Positions 12,151-22,007 of a DNA stretch of 64,000 bases are shown one piece after another. The position numbers and the translations under genes are program-made. How positions within the stretch are numbered: the stretch's first letter is position 1; every line of letters begins with the position of its first letter. This DNA is from Chionoecetes opilio (lineage: Eukaryota > Arthropoda > Malacostraca > Decapoda > Majidae): positions 565,587 to 629,586 of the forward strand of contig JACEEZ010023407.1 of NCBI GenBank assembly GCA_016584305.1, given 5' to 3'. Under the pieces are notes generated by a model. That model saw only the letters and a list, made by a program, of their open reading frames with translations, ran no database searches and was not told the origin of the DNA.

Positions 12151-12343
12151 ACTGAGGCCCCCCCCGGTGTCCCCTAATGAAGGAGGATCGTGGGTGAGGG
12201 TCGGCAGGCTCGGCAGGCTCTTTGATGGGGGTTAGATGCAAGGCGGTTGTGGGTAAAGTTGTTAGAAATGTCTGTCTAGCTTGGCATGGCACAGTGTTAG
12301 TGGTGGAACCAGTACCTGTGACTGGTACACACGGGTATTAGAC

Positions 12344-12346
<3 letters not shown>

Positions 12347-12401
<55 letters not shown>

Positions 12402-12406
12402 TGTGT

Positions 12407-12455
<49 letters not shown>

Positions 12456-12460
12456 GTGTG
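12347..12460. repeat. GT microsatellite at the retrotransposon 5' junction
   Basis: (GT)n of about 107 bases. It translates as Cys-Val repeats fused to the following reverse transcriptase frame, so the apparent longer ORF start is an artefact. Confidence 0.9.
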
Positions 12461-13884
12461 AACATGTTGTTACGTTACGGCTACTCACTGACTCCGCAAG
12501 GAGGAAGAAAAACAAGTTATTCGTGTCTTTCATTGATTTTTCGAAGGCATATGACGTAATGCCAAGACAAAAGTTGTTTATGACTCTGAAGCGTCTAGGT
12601 TGTGGAATGATGATGCTTGCAGGTATAGTTGCCATGTACCGCGTCACGGAAAGTATTTTAGGCTGTGCAGTTGTCACCTCCACCGTCGGAGTAAGGCAAG
12701 GTCTGTCCACATCTTGTCTCCTATTTATAATATATGTAGACGAGTTGGTAAAAATGATAAGAGATAATTGTAGTCCTGAGACATTTATAGAATGGCTGCA
12801 CATATTGTTGTATATGGATGATGCGGTGATACTTGCTACGACCAGGGACAACATGTTAAAGAAGTTTTGTATATTAAAGGAATTTTGTGATGAATATGGA
12901 ATGAAGATAAATATAGGTAAAACAAAGCTTTTCGTGATAAACGGTCAAGCAGGGGACGCCGAGCCGCTGCGCGTGGACGGGTTAGTGGTGGAGCCCTGCA
13001 GCAGCTACGTGTATCTGGGGACTCCCTTCACGTGTGACGGTTCGGTGTCATCTGCTGTGAAAATACATGCACAAAACAAGTTATGTCATGTTTTAAAATT
13101 TGTCTCATTCATTCGAAAAAACAATGACATTCCTTTTATTGTAAAACGTCGTTTGTTCGATGCTGCCCTTATGTCGTCTTTACTGTATGGCTGTGAGTCT
13201 TGGGTAGGCGCTAACGTGAAACCTATCATTAAGTTGTACAATTGGGCAATGAAGGAGTTGTTAGGGGTAAGGAGAGCCACTACCAATAATGTATGTTATG
13301 CTGAGTTAGGATACCCCTCGCTGCCTGACCTTCTAAGATACAAACAACGCAAGTTTTATCATAGTATGTGGTCAGAGAGACGTAACATGAACGATGACCC
13401 TTTGTCTTTCGCTCTTAAGTATGTTATGTCTTTAAATACCCCGGTTGGAAAACTTGTGGCCCACATGACACACAATAATGTCCCTCACATGTCCTCTATG
13501 TTGTATAATGTACATAATACAATTGCTAACTCTGAGGCAACAAGATGCAATGTATATAAAACAATTAACCCTGAATTTAAAGTACATGACATTTATGAAA
13601 AGAAACATGTAATTAACGACCTACATAGGATGTCGTTTACACGTTTTCGAGTCTGTGGTCATAGTTTAGTAGTGGAAACGGGACGCTGGAACAGGCGCGG
13701 AGGTGGTCGCCTTCCTCTCGAGGAGCGCCTGTGTGTATGTGGTGACATACAAACAGAACAACATGTGGTAGAGGTGTGCCCCATAACACAACACATTAGA
13801 AACCTTTACAGATTTAATACTGTTCATGACGTATTCTCTAATTTCAGTGATGTAGTAACATGCAAAATATTCATGAAGTTTTAA
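12461..13884 (+). CDS. Non-LTR reverse transcriptase, 5'-truncated but open
   Basis: About 474 residues without a stop. It enters inside the RT domain (TLRLLTDSARRKKNKLFV), then FIDFSKAYD (first catalytic Asp block), GVRQGLSTSC, YMDDAVIL (the YxDD catalytic box) and GKTKLFVI. The thumb region and a long C-terminal part follow, with a CxC-H-C zinc-knuckle-like end (LCVCGDIQTEQHVVEVC). The endonuclease and the first RT blocks are missing, the usual 5' truncation, and the break falls on a GT tract. The 3' UTR runs to an AATAAA and an (ATCT)n tail at about 14835-14860, interrupted by a Helitron. Non-LTR clade not assigned. Confidence 0.85.
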
Positions 13885-14730
13885 ATAGTTATACTTAAGA
13901 AATGCATATTCTTTTCCGTTAATAGTTTATTTATTTTTTTGTCTTTCATAGGGACGTAGATCAAGCTGGCTGCTTGTTGAATTTTATGTGTTAAGTAGTT
14001 TATCGTAGTAGTAGTAGTTTTAGTAATTATTTTTTGTTAGACTACAGTTTGTTACTCAAAATTTGTGGGAATGTTTCATTTTTTGGACATTAAGTGTTTT
14101 GTCTATTTATTAATGACTAGCCGCAAAGCCACCCTCCGGGCGGACTTTTTGGCTAGCTCCTGCGGAGGGCTATTGGTGGGCCTTCGGCCCACCAAACACA
14201 GACTCTCCAGATAGCCCCTTCTAACTTTCCTGAAATCATGGATGTAGAAATGTATGTATTAACGCCAACCCATTCACATCACCCCCAACCCATTCACTCA
14301 CCCATTACCCATCACCCCCCCCCATTCACTCACCCATTACCCATCACCCCCCACCCATTCACTCACCCATTACCCATCACCACACACCCATTCACTCACA
14401 CATTACCCATCACCCCCCATCTATTCCCTCACCCATCACCCATCAACCCCCCCCATTCACTCACCCATCACCCCACACCCATTACCCATCACCCCATCCA
14501 TTCACTCACCCATTACCCATCACCCTACATCAAGGCTTCCTCAATTCTCACAACCCACTTTTTTTCACAATTATCGCTAATAGGCTGCTAAAAAAAAAAA
14601 AAAAAGTGATCGGATCATCTCATAAGTGGGCTTAAAACCTTCCTCTGGTCAACCTGGTTCCAAAAATGTGGTATATGATGGGATTCCGCCACGGGGGGCG
14701 GAACCTATACCACACACACACACACACACA

Positions 14731-14770
<40 letters not shown>

Positions 14771-14862
14771 CACACACACTTTCGCTTTTATTAATATAGA
14801 TATTATGTGTAATTTATGTATAAGGCTGTGATCAATAAATATCTATCTATCTATCTATCTGT
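13885..14862 (+). mobile_element. 3' UTR and (ATCT)n tail of the retrotransposon, split by a Helitron
   Basis: 13885-14116 and 14801-14862 join across the Helitron. The second part has AATAAA at 14836 followed by five ATCT units, the 3' terminus of the non-LTR element. Confidence 0.65.
14117..14800 (-). mobile_element. Non-autonomous Helitron (minus strand)
   Basis: On the minus strand it starts TCTATATTAATAAAAGCG (ending at 14800) and finishes with the CCGCCCGGAGGGTGGC hairpin and CTAG (14117-14120). The flanks are A on the 5' side and T on the 3' side. It has the same body as the other copies, including the CACCCATTACCCATCACCCC-type minisatellite on this strand. It sits in the 3' UTR of the preceding retrotransposon with no target duplication. 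Confidence 0.88.
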
Positions 14863-14870
14863 GTGTGTGA

Positions 14871-14906
<36 letters not shown>

Positions 14907-15005
14907 TGTGTTGTGTGTGTGTGGTGTGACTGTGTGTGTGTGTGGACTGTGTGGTGTGTGACTGTGTGGTGTGTTGTGTGTTGTGTGTGACTGTGTGTGT
15001 GACTG

Positions 15006-15069
<64 letters not shown>

Positions 15070-15090
15070 ACTGTGTGTGTTGTGTGTGTG

Positions 15091-15148
<58 letters not shown>

Positions 15149-15160
15149 GTGTGACTGTGT

Positions 15161-15193
<33 letters not shown>

Positions 15194-15246
15194 CTGTGTG
15201 TGGTGTGGTGATGTGGGGTGCTGTGTGTGTGTGTGACTGTGTGTGT

Positions 15247-15279
<33 letters not shown>

Positions 15280-15615
15280 TGTGTGTGTGTGTTGATGTGT
15301 GTTTGGTGTGTGTGTGACTGTGTGTGTGTATGTGTGTGACTGTGTGTGTGTGTGTGTGTGACTGTGTGTGTGTGACGTGTGTGTGTGTGTGTTGCTGTGT
15401 GGGTGTGTTGTGTGTGTGTGACTGTGTGTGTGTATGTGTGTGACTGTGTGGTGTGTATGTGTGTGACGTGTGTGTGTGTGTGTGTGGTGTGTGTGTGTGG
15501 TGTGACTATGTGTGTGTGTGACTGTGTGTGTATGTGACTGTGTGTGTGTTGTGTGTGTGTGGGTGTGTGTGGTGTGTGTGTGTGTGTGGACTTGTGTGTG
15601 ACTGTGTGTGTTGTG

Positions 15616-15646
<31 letters not shown>

Positions 15647-15765
15647 TGTGTGTGTGTGTGATGACTGTGTGTGTGTGTGTGTGTGTGTGATGTGTGTGTG
15701 TGTGTGTGTGTGTGTGTGTTGTGTGGCTGGTGTGTGTGTGTGTGTGTGTGTGTTGTTGTGGTGTG

Positions 15766-15796
<31 letters not shown>

Positions 15797-15847
15797 TGTG
15801 ACTGTGTGTGCTGTGTGTGTGTGTGACTGTGTGTGTGTGTGTGTGTG

Positions 15848-15902
<55 letters not shown>

Positions 15903-15932
15903 TGTGTGTGTGTGTGTGTGTGGACTGCGTGT
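14863..15932. repeat. Long GT array with GTGTGACT higher-order units
   Basis: More than 1 kb of (GT)n broken by repeated GTGTGACTGTGTG and GTGGTGTG blocks. The Cys-Val open frames are translation artefacts. It is the left half of an array split by the retrotransposon at 15934-18047. Confidence 0.95.
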
Positions 15933-15933
15933 G

Positions 15934-18047
15934 AATTGAATTGAATTAAATTGAATTGAATTGAATTGAATTGAATTGAATTGAATTTATTGGGTAAGCT
16001 CAGACTTTATAAAAAAGTATGGAGCAGTACAGCTCCACTCCTGTACAGGAGTACAGCTCGCAGAGGATTGAACAATTTAAATCATACAAATATAATGTTA
16101 CATAACTAAGCAAAAAAAAATAGAAACAAAAAACAAACAAAAAACAGGTATCAAGAAAAAAAAAATTGGAAAATACTAATGACTAACTCTACATAATACT
16201 CCTCTAAACATACTTACCACTCACACCAAAAATAAAGATAAATTCTTAATTACTTTTACATTGGTGTTTTGCATCAACGAAATATATTTGAAATTTGTTG
16301 GCCTATATGTATAATAATTTGGTATATACATGTCACGTAACCTCACAATTTCAGTGTTATTACATTTAAAAAGGACATGAAACTCATCTCCTACAACCCC
16401 AGCGTCACACTTGTTACATATCCGATCTTCTCTATTTACACCTTCATATCTACCAGCATTTACAGGCAATCTGTTATTAATAGTTCTTAATCTAGTCACC
16501 ATGATTCGGCTGCTCTTCTAAATTTACAATGTACCATTCCATGCCATAATCTAGCTTAAACAGCTTGTAAGTTGCTACATAAAGATTTTGCTACTAAGTT
16601 GCCATGCCAAGTTGCAATCCACTGGTCTTTCAATCTCAATTCCACAGCCTTTTTAACCCATGTTGTGTTAGGGACATCTTGCAACCACCACATACCTGAC
16701 ATACCACATTCATCACAAATATTTTTGATACAGGCTAACCATGGAGAGGTATAAATCCCTAACCTATCCAACTGCAATAAGCATTGATACATTATATAGC
16801 TATATTTTGTATCTTTTCCTGAAATTAGCTTAGACCAATATCCTATCATTCTGCTCTTTATATGTATGTCAAGTGGAAATACTCCAAGTTCGCCATATAC
16901 CATGTCATTACTAGAATGTTTATGAACTCCTAGTAATTGTTTTAAGAATTTCAGATGCAATGTTTCTAACTCTCTAATGATATTATATCCCCAGATCTCA
17001 GATGCATAAGTCAGTATAGGTAGTACCATGGTATTAAAAAGTTCAATCTGCATGTCAACTGGCAAGTCAAACTTCCTACACTTACCTATCAATGAGTACA
17101 TGGCTCTTGTTGCCTGTTCTTTAAGCTCCAGCTCACCTTTACGAAACCTTCCATTGTAATTAAATAACACACCAAGATACTTATAGTCCTCTACAACCTC
17201 AATGTTTTCACCACCAAATTCAAATGCATAATTATCTAGGTTAGCTTTTCCCCTACTAAACAGGACTATTTTTGTTTTGTCACAGTTAAGCTTCAACTTC
17301 CATTCATTACAATACAAATTCAGAGCAATCAGTGCCTGCTTCATTCCTTCCACACTGTCACAGAATATGATTGTATCATCTGCATACATTAGAACAAGAA
17401 GTTTTAGATATGAATTTAAGAAATCATCACCAAAATTTACACAAATACAATTATATTCAAGTAATTTACTTTCAAGATCATTAATATAGAAATAAAAAAG
17501 CAAAGGTGACACATTTTCGCCTTGCCTCACCCCTCCATTACATACAAAGGTATCTGATTCTGTTGGTTAAGCATGACACAAGACCTGATGTTGTTGTACA
17601 TATTTCTGATTACATTAAATACTTTTCCATTCACCTCTTCCCTCACTAGCTTATACCACAAACCTTCACGCCACACCATATCAAAAGCGTTCTTATGGTC
17701 CACAAACAGACAAAAAAGCTTCCTTTTCTTCCAGCTAAACAGATCAATTACACACTTCAGCAAAAATATGTGATCCAAAGTGGAGTATCCATGCCTAAAG
17801 CCTGCTTGTGTTTCATTGATAATTATATAATTAACAAACTATTTGAGTATTCATTAAGTCTCTCATTGAGTATAGAGGTGAACAGCTTCCCCATGCAGCT
17901 AAGCAAAGTGATCCCCCGGTAATTATTAACATCCTGAATGTCACCTTTATTCTTGTAAAGTGGCACTATCATACCAACCAACCACTCAGATGGCATAACA
18001 CCAGTATCAAGTATTTCATTAAACATTTTAACATATAGGGGGCACAT
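15934..18047 (-). pseudogene. Non-LTR retrotransposon, 5'-truncated, frame-broken
   Basis: On the minus strand, 18047-17823 gives the early RT blocks (IVPLYKNKGD, NNYRGITLL). 17778-17527 gives the FVDHKNAFD block. 17530-16556 gives VRQGENVSPLLF, YADDTIIF (catalytic box), the KTKIVLFSRG block and a long C-terminus. 16502-16221 gives a CNKCDAGVVGDEFHVLFKC zinc-knuckle tail. At least three stops or frameshifts separate these. The 3' end has a (TTGAA)n tail at 15934-15985 when read on the plus strand. It is inserted in the GT array, which continues on the other side. Confidence 0.85.
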
Positions 18048-18257
18048 AAATAGGTGTGTGTGTGACTGTGTGTAGCTTGTGTGTGTGACTGTGTGTGTAT
18101 GTGACTGTCTGTGTGTGACTGTGTGTGTGACTGGGTGTGTGACTGGGTGTGTGATTGTGTGACTGTGTGTACGTGTGTGACTGTGTGTGTGTGTGTGTGT
18201 GTGACTGTGTGTGTGACTGTGTGTGTGTGACTGACTGTGTGTGTGTGTGTGACTGTG

Positions 18258-18344
<87 letters not shown>

Positions 18345-18345
18345 T
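18048..18345. repeat. GT array, continuation
   Basis: The same GTGTGACTGTGTG units as 14863-15932, on the far side of the retrotransposon. Confidence 0.93.
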
Positions 18346-18567
18346 CATCTAGTTGTATTTTACAGGGCCAGAGCGACGCTCGTATGGCCCCGTCTCCATA
18401 TCAACATTTTTATCATTCATCCTTAGTGCTTAGTGTTGGCCGAAGCCACCACCCCGGAGAGCAGGTCACAATACCTGGCTAACACCCGGTACCCATTCAC
18501 TGCTGGGTGGACATGGGCTCGGGTTATAAGGAAACAGTCCATATGTTTCCGCTCCGCCCGGGGACGG
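18346..18567 (-). mobile_element. tRNA-derived SINE (family B), 5'-truncated
   Basis: The reverse complement matches the SINE at 35534: CGGGCGGAGCG, CCACCCAGCAGTGAATGGGT, ACCGGGTGTTAGCC and GGTGGTGGCTTCGGCC are shared. The tRNA-like head with box A is missing, and the 3' part differs from the other copy. It sits inside the GT array. Confidence 0.75.
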
Positions 18568-18852
18568 GCGTGTGTGTGACTGTGTGTGTGTGTGTGTGTG
18601 CGTGTGTGTGTGTGACTGTGTGTGCGACTGTGTGTGTGTGCCTGTGTGTGTGTGACTGTGTGTGTGTGTGACTGTGTGTGTGTGTGTGACTGTGTGTGTG
18701 TGTGACTGTGTGTGTTTGTGACTGTGTGTGTGTGTGTGTGACTGTGTGTGTGTGACTGTGTGTGTGTGTGTGACTGTGTGTGTGTGTGACTGAGTGTGTG
18801 TGACTGTGTGACTGTGTGTGTGTGACTGTGTGTGACTGTGCGTGTGTGACTC
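18568..18852. repeat. GT array, last part
   Basis: GTGTGACTGTGTG units continue to 18852, ending the array that began at 14863. Confidence 0.93.
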
Positions 18853-19089
18853 TGTTGATAAAAATACGTTGGAAGCTGATTTAGTGCGTCATAGCCAAGC
18901 CACTTAGACAAATTGTCCCGGCAGCTGATACAAAATTCAACATTCACCGTGTTAACCTTGCCTCTAAAACCCTGAACCTTTCCTGTATGTACTCAGGGAA
19001 GCATCGAAGCCTCAACTCTCTGCTCTTGCCGTCACTAAAGTTCAGCATTTAGAGTATCACATTGCATTCGCTGGGAGACAGGGAGAAAC

Positions 19090-19318
19090 AGGCAGCCAAT
19101 GAGCGGCGCGTGTGAGGCTGGGAGAGGAGCAACGGCCAATAGCGGGCCGCGGCGTGAATCTTCCTTGGCCCGGGGTGCTGTACCTTCACAAGCGGCCAGC
19201 CATTGCAGCCCGAGCGGTTACTCGCGTGTAAAGTGACGACACATTATATACTAGTGTGATAGCGTGTTGCGTTATTGGTGACGGTCAGGACAACGTCGAG
19301 GACGCAGTGCTGGTGATG
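19090..19318 (+). promoter_or_regulatory. CpG-rich CCAAT-box promoter with candidate first exon
   Basis: Two CCAAT boxes (19096-19100 and 19136-19140) stand in a G/C-rich stretch (CGGGCCGCGGCG) and are followed by a TATATA-like stretch near 19245. A candidate 5' UTR ends GTGATG, followed by the donor GTGAGT at 19319. The last three exon bases are an ATG, so the start codon could close exon 1 with a phase 0 intron, an arrangement common in housekeeping genes. No downstream exon was recognised, so the gene is unidentified. Confidence 0.5.
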
Positions 19319-19579
19319 GTGAGTGTTAAGGCTGTTTACGTGTCGGGGTGGGGAGGAAGGAGCGGTGAGCGAGGGACGGGTTTGGTGTTGTGGGTGGTGT
19401 GTCTGTGCGCCGCGCCGACATTATAATACGTCGATGTGTTGCGCCGTGTAATGTAATGTTAATGTTGGCGGGGTTGATGATGGTGCGGTGCCTTGTGAAG
19501 GACCTAGTGACGGCGTGTGTATTGATATGATGACATTGATCACATGTTGCTGTGTTGTGTCAGTTATGTATTGATAAGG

Positions 19580-19757
19580 GCCCGTCAGGGTGGCAAGGTT
19601 GGTAGAGACGTGAGCGCGCAATGTGCAGCGTCCCTGTGCATTCGGTCAGCGGTTCGAGTCCGCCTAGTTCGTGCTGACGTGGCGGCGCTTTGTATAGTCA
19701 ATAACCTTGTAGTTGGTACTTGCAAAGTGTCTAGATAGGATGAAAATCTTATCTTGT
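19580..19757 (+). mobile_element. tRNA-derived SINE (family A), copy 1
   Basis: It starts GCCCGTCAGGGTGGCAAGG, has an A-box-like GTTGGTAGAGACG and a B-box GGTTCGAGTCC, and ends in an ATCTT tail. The copy at 37328 is nearly identical. ATTGATAAGG (left) and ATTATAAGG (right) may be the target duplication. Confidence 0.8.
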
Positions 19758-20668
19758 TATTATAAGGCGAATTTTGGTGAGAGAAGCCAAAAGAAGCCGG
19801 CTTCTTAAAGCTTCTTGCGGCTTCTCTCTCGCTTTCGGGCCTCGCCAGAACGGCTGACAGTGGTGTTCGAGGCTCGCCCGCTCGGCGCTCACAGCTGATA
19901 GCTGTAAACAAAACAACCACACAATGACGAAAGTGTACTGTCGAATGAAAGCCATTAATAAGTTACGATAACTGACTGACGATATTGTGAATAGATCACA
20001 ACACATATCCTTCACATTAATTTTTTTTGCTCCATAAACCAAGGACTATTAATAGGGCAAGGTAAAGAGGCGGGCACCTACGGACATCATATGGGGCTGG
20101 TTGGGTCGAGTTCCACATTAGTGACTTATTTTTTTATTAACTGCTGCACCTGATGGCAAGGGTCAGGTATAATGATGGATTTAATTAACTGGCCATCATC
20201 TGCTCGCCAGTGCCCGGGATTTTCCGCTTTGGTGGTTGGGCAGATTTTTGGGATGGTTTATATTTTGCTTGGAAGATAGGGGGGCTGTTTTTCATTCTTG
20301 GCTGACTTTTGGCATTAAATTAATCTCTCTCTCTCTCTCTCTCAGTTTAATGAATTACTGTATGGGTATATGGGACTCAACAAATACTTTTGTCAACTTT
20401 ACTTTTTAGCGTTTTAAAACTACAAAATATTGCAGTTGAACTTTGAAAAATTGGAGGAGCTAGAAAGAAGGATCACGTTACTCCTATCATAAAAGAGGGA
20501 CATACTTTGGAACTCATCCTTCCGGCTTTGACTGAAATGAACTACCGCACTGTATTGTATGCTTATTGTACTTCACATCTGTAAAGGTTCCAGCGTGCGC
20601 TCAGCCTTGGTTAACCCACACGGCCGCTATGAAATATGAGGTGCCTCAAAAAATTCTAAGTCCAGTCA
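19758..20668. other. Unassigned stretch with a short CT run
   Basis: No gene recognised. A CT run lies at 20325-20343. The open frames between 19585 and 20042 on the minus strand have no recognisable domain. Confidence 0.35.
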
Positions 20669-20975
20669 GGTTAGGTTAGGTATACTTTGTGGTTAAGGTT
20701 AGGTTAGGTTAGGTTAGGTATACTTTGTGGTGAAGGTTAGGTTAGGTTAGGTATACTTTGTGGTTATGGTTAGGTTAGGTATACTTTGTGGTTAAGGTTA
20801 GGTTAGGTTAGGTATACTTTGTGGTTAAGGTTAGGTTAGGTTAGGTTAGGTATACTTTGTGGTTAAGGCTAGGTTAGGCTAGGTATACTTTGTGGTTAAG
20901 GTTAGGTTAGGCTAGGTATACTTTGTGGTTAAGGTTAGGTTAGGTTAGGTATACTTTGTGGTTAAGGTTAGGTCC
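20669..20975. repeat. TTAGG-based compound tandem repeat
   Basis: About ten units of (TTAGG)2-4 separated by the conserved TATACTTTGTGGTTAAGG. The array ends directly in the broken transposon copy. TTAGG is the arthropod telomere unit. The spacer shows this is an interstitial satellite and not a telomere. Confidence 0.85.
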
Positions 20976-22004
20976 TTAAGGTTAAGGGCCTTTCTCTCTG
21001 TCTTCTGATCCTGGTAGAACCTGATGTCCTTGTCCTTCTTCTCCCTTGATAGCAGTCGGTTTCTCTCTATTTCCTGGATGGCATCTGAAGCTCCTATGTC
21101 GAACAGACTATCTAATTCCAGGACAAAGGTACTCCTTTTCCCTCCAGGGTCACCTGTTCTACCTTTATTCCTTGCTAGATCTCTGTGCTTTTTGTGAAGT
21201 GTCATGAAATGCTGCGCTGCATTGTACTTGGTCATGGTCTTGATCCTAGCCATCTGCCAGAATGGGATGATAGCCTCCACTGTTTCATTGGCGAGGTCTT
21301 GATGCTTAGGATTCCCTGTATTTTCTGGCAAACTCTGGAGATGGAGGAAGTACTGGAAGGCCTGTCTGTTGGTGGGTAACTGGGAGCCACTGATGCTGGA
21401 TGATGGGTAGCCGATCAGGAAGGTTTCTGTAGCAGATCTAGTAGCAGGTCGGCGTGACGCTTGTCTCTGGACTGCAGGTGGAGGTTCTGAGATGTCAACT
21501 TTGCGTCCTCGGAGCTCCTTGCTTACTGCCATAATGAAGTTATCTTGTGAAGTATCTCTGGATTTGTTAGCAGGTTTCAACAGATCTGCAACAAACATAA
21601 CAGACCATTAGATGTCATGCTAAAACCATTGTGAATTTGTGACTAGAGTGAAATAAATTATATTTAGTTTAATTTTTTTGAAAATTTGTCTGTAAATATC
21701 ACATGTAATATTTCCATAAATGTTTCTATTCATTTTGATGTTTCAGTCAGCATCTAATTACTTGCTTTAACCTGCTTATGCCCATTTATTGGTGAAAAAA
21801 TAGGCGAAAACAAACATCAAAATGCTCCGAAACTGGCGTTTCAGAAAACGTGTATAGAATAGAACTTCATGCTTCATGAGGCAAAGGTTCCTTACATTTT
21901 GGCTTATAATGGTTGTAATTTTCGACTTTTCCAGGTCTAAAAGCATTGGAAACCGTGCAGGAGGGTATAAAAATAGGAAAAAATTGTTTTCTGAACCTAC
22001 TTTT
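20976..22004 (-). pseudogene. Broken copy of the 3.3 kb DNA transposon
   Basis: 20976-21598 encodes the first ~205 residues of the same protein as 22595-24922, almost unchanged. 21599-22000 is the same upstream region and terminal inverted repeat. The frame is cut by the TTAGG array, where the coding sequence joins the repeat at about 20976. It lies head to tail against the complete copy. Confidence 0.9.
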
Positions 22005-22007
22005 CTA

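Noticed and set aside
12349..12460. Extending the RT ORF upstream through the Cys-Val repeat
   Set aside because: The (GT)n tract is open by composition. RT homology starts only at about 12461.
14971..15848. Cys-Val-rich proteins in the GT array
   Set aside because: Microsatellite translations with no other sequence.
20669..20975. A true telomere end
   Set aside because: The TTAGG runs are short, regularly interrupted by an 18 base spacer, and continue into ordinary sequence on both sides.
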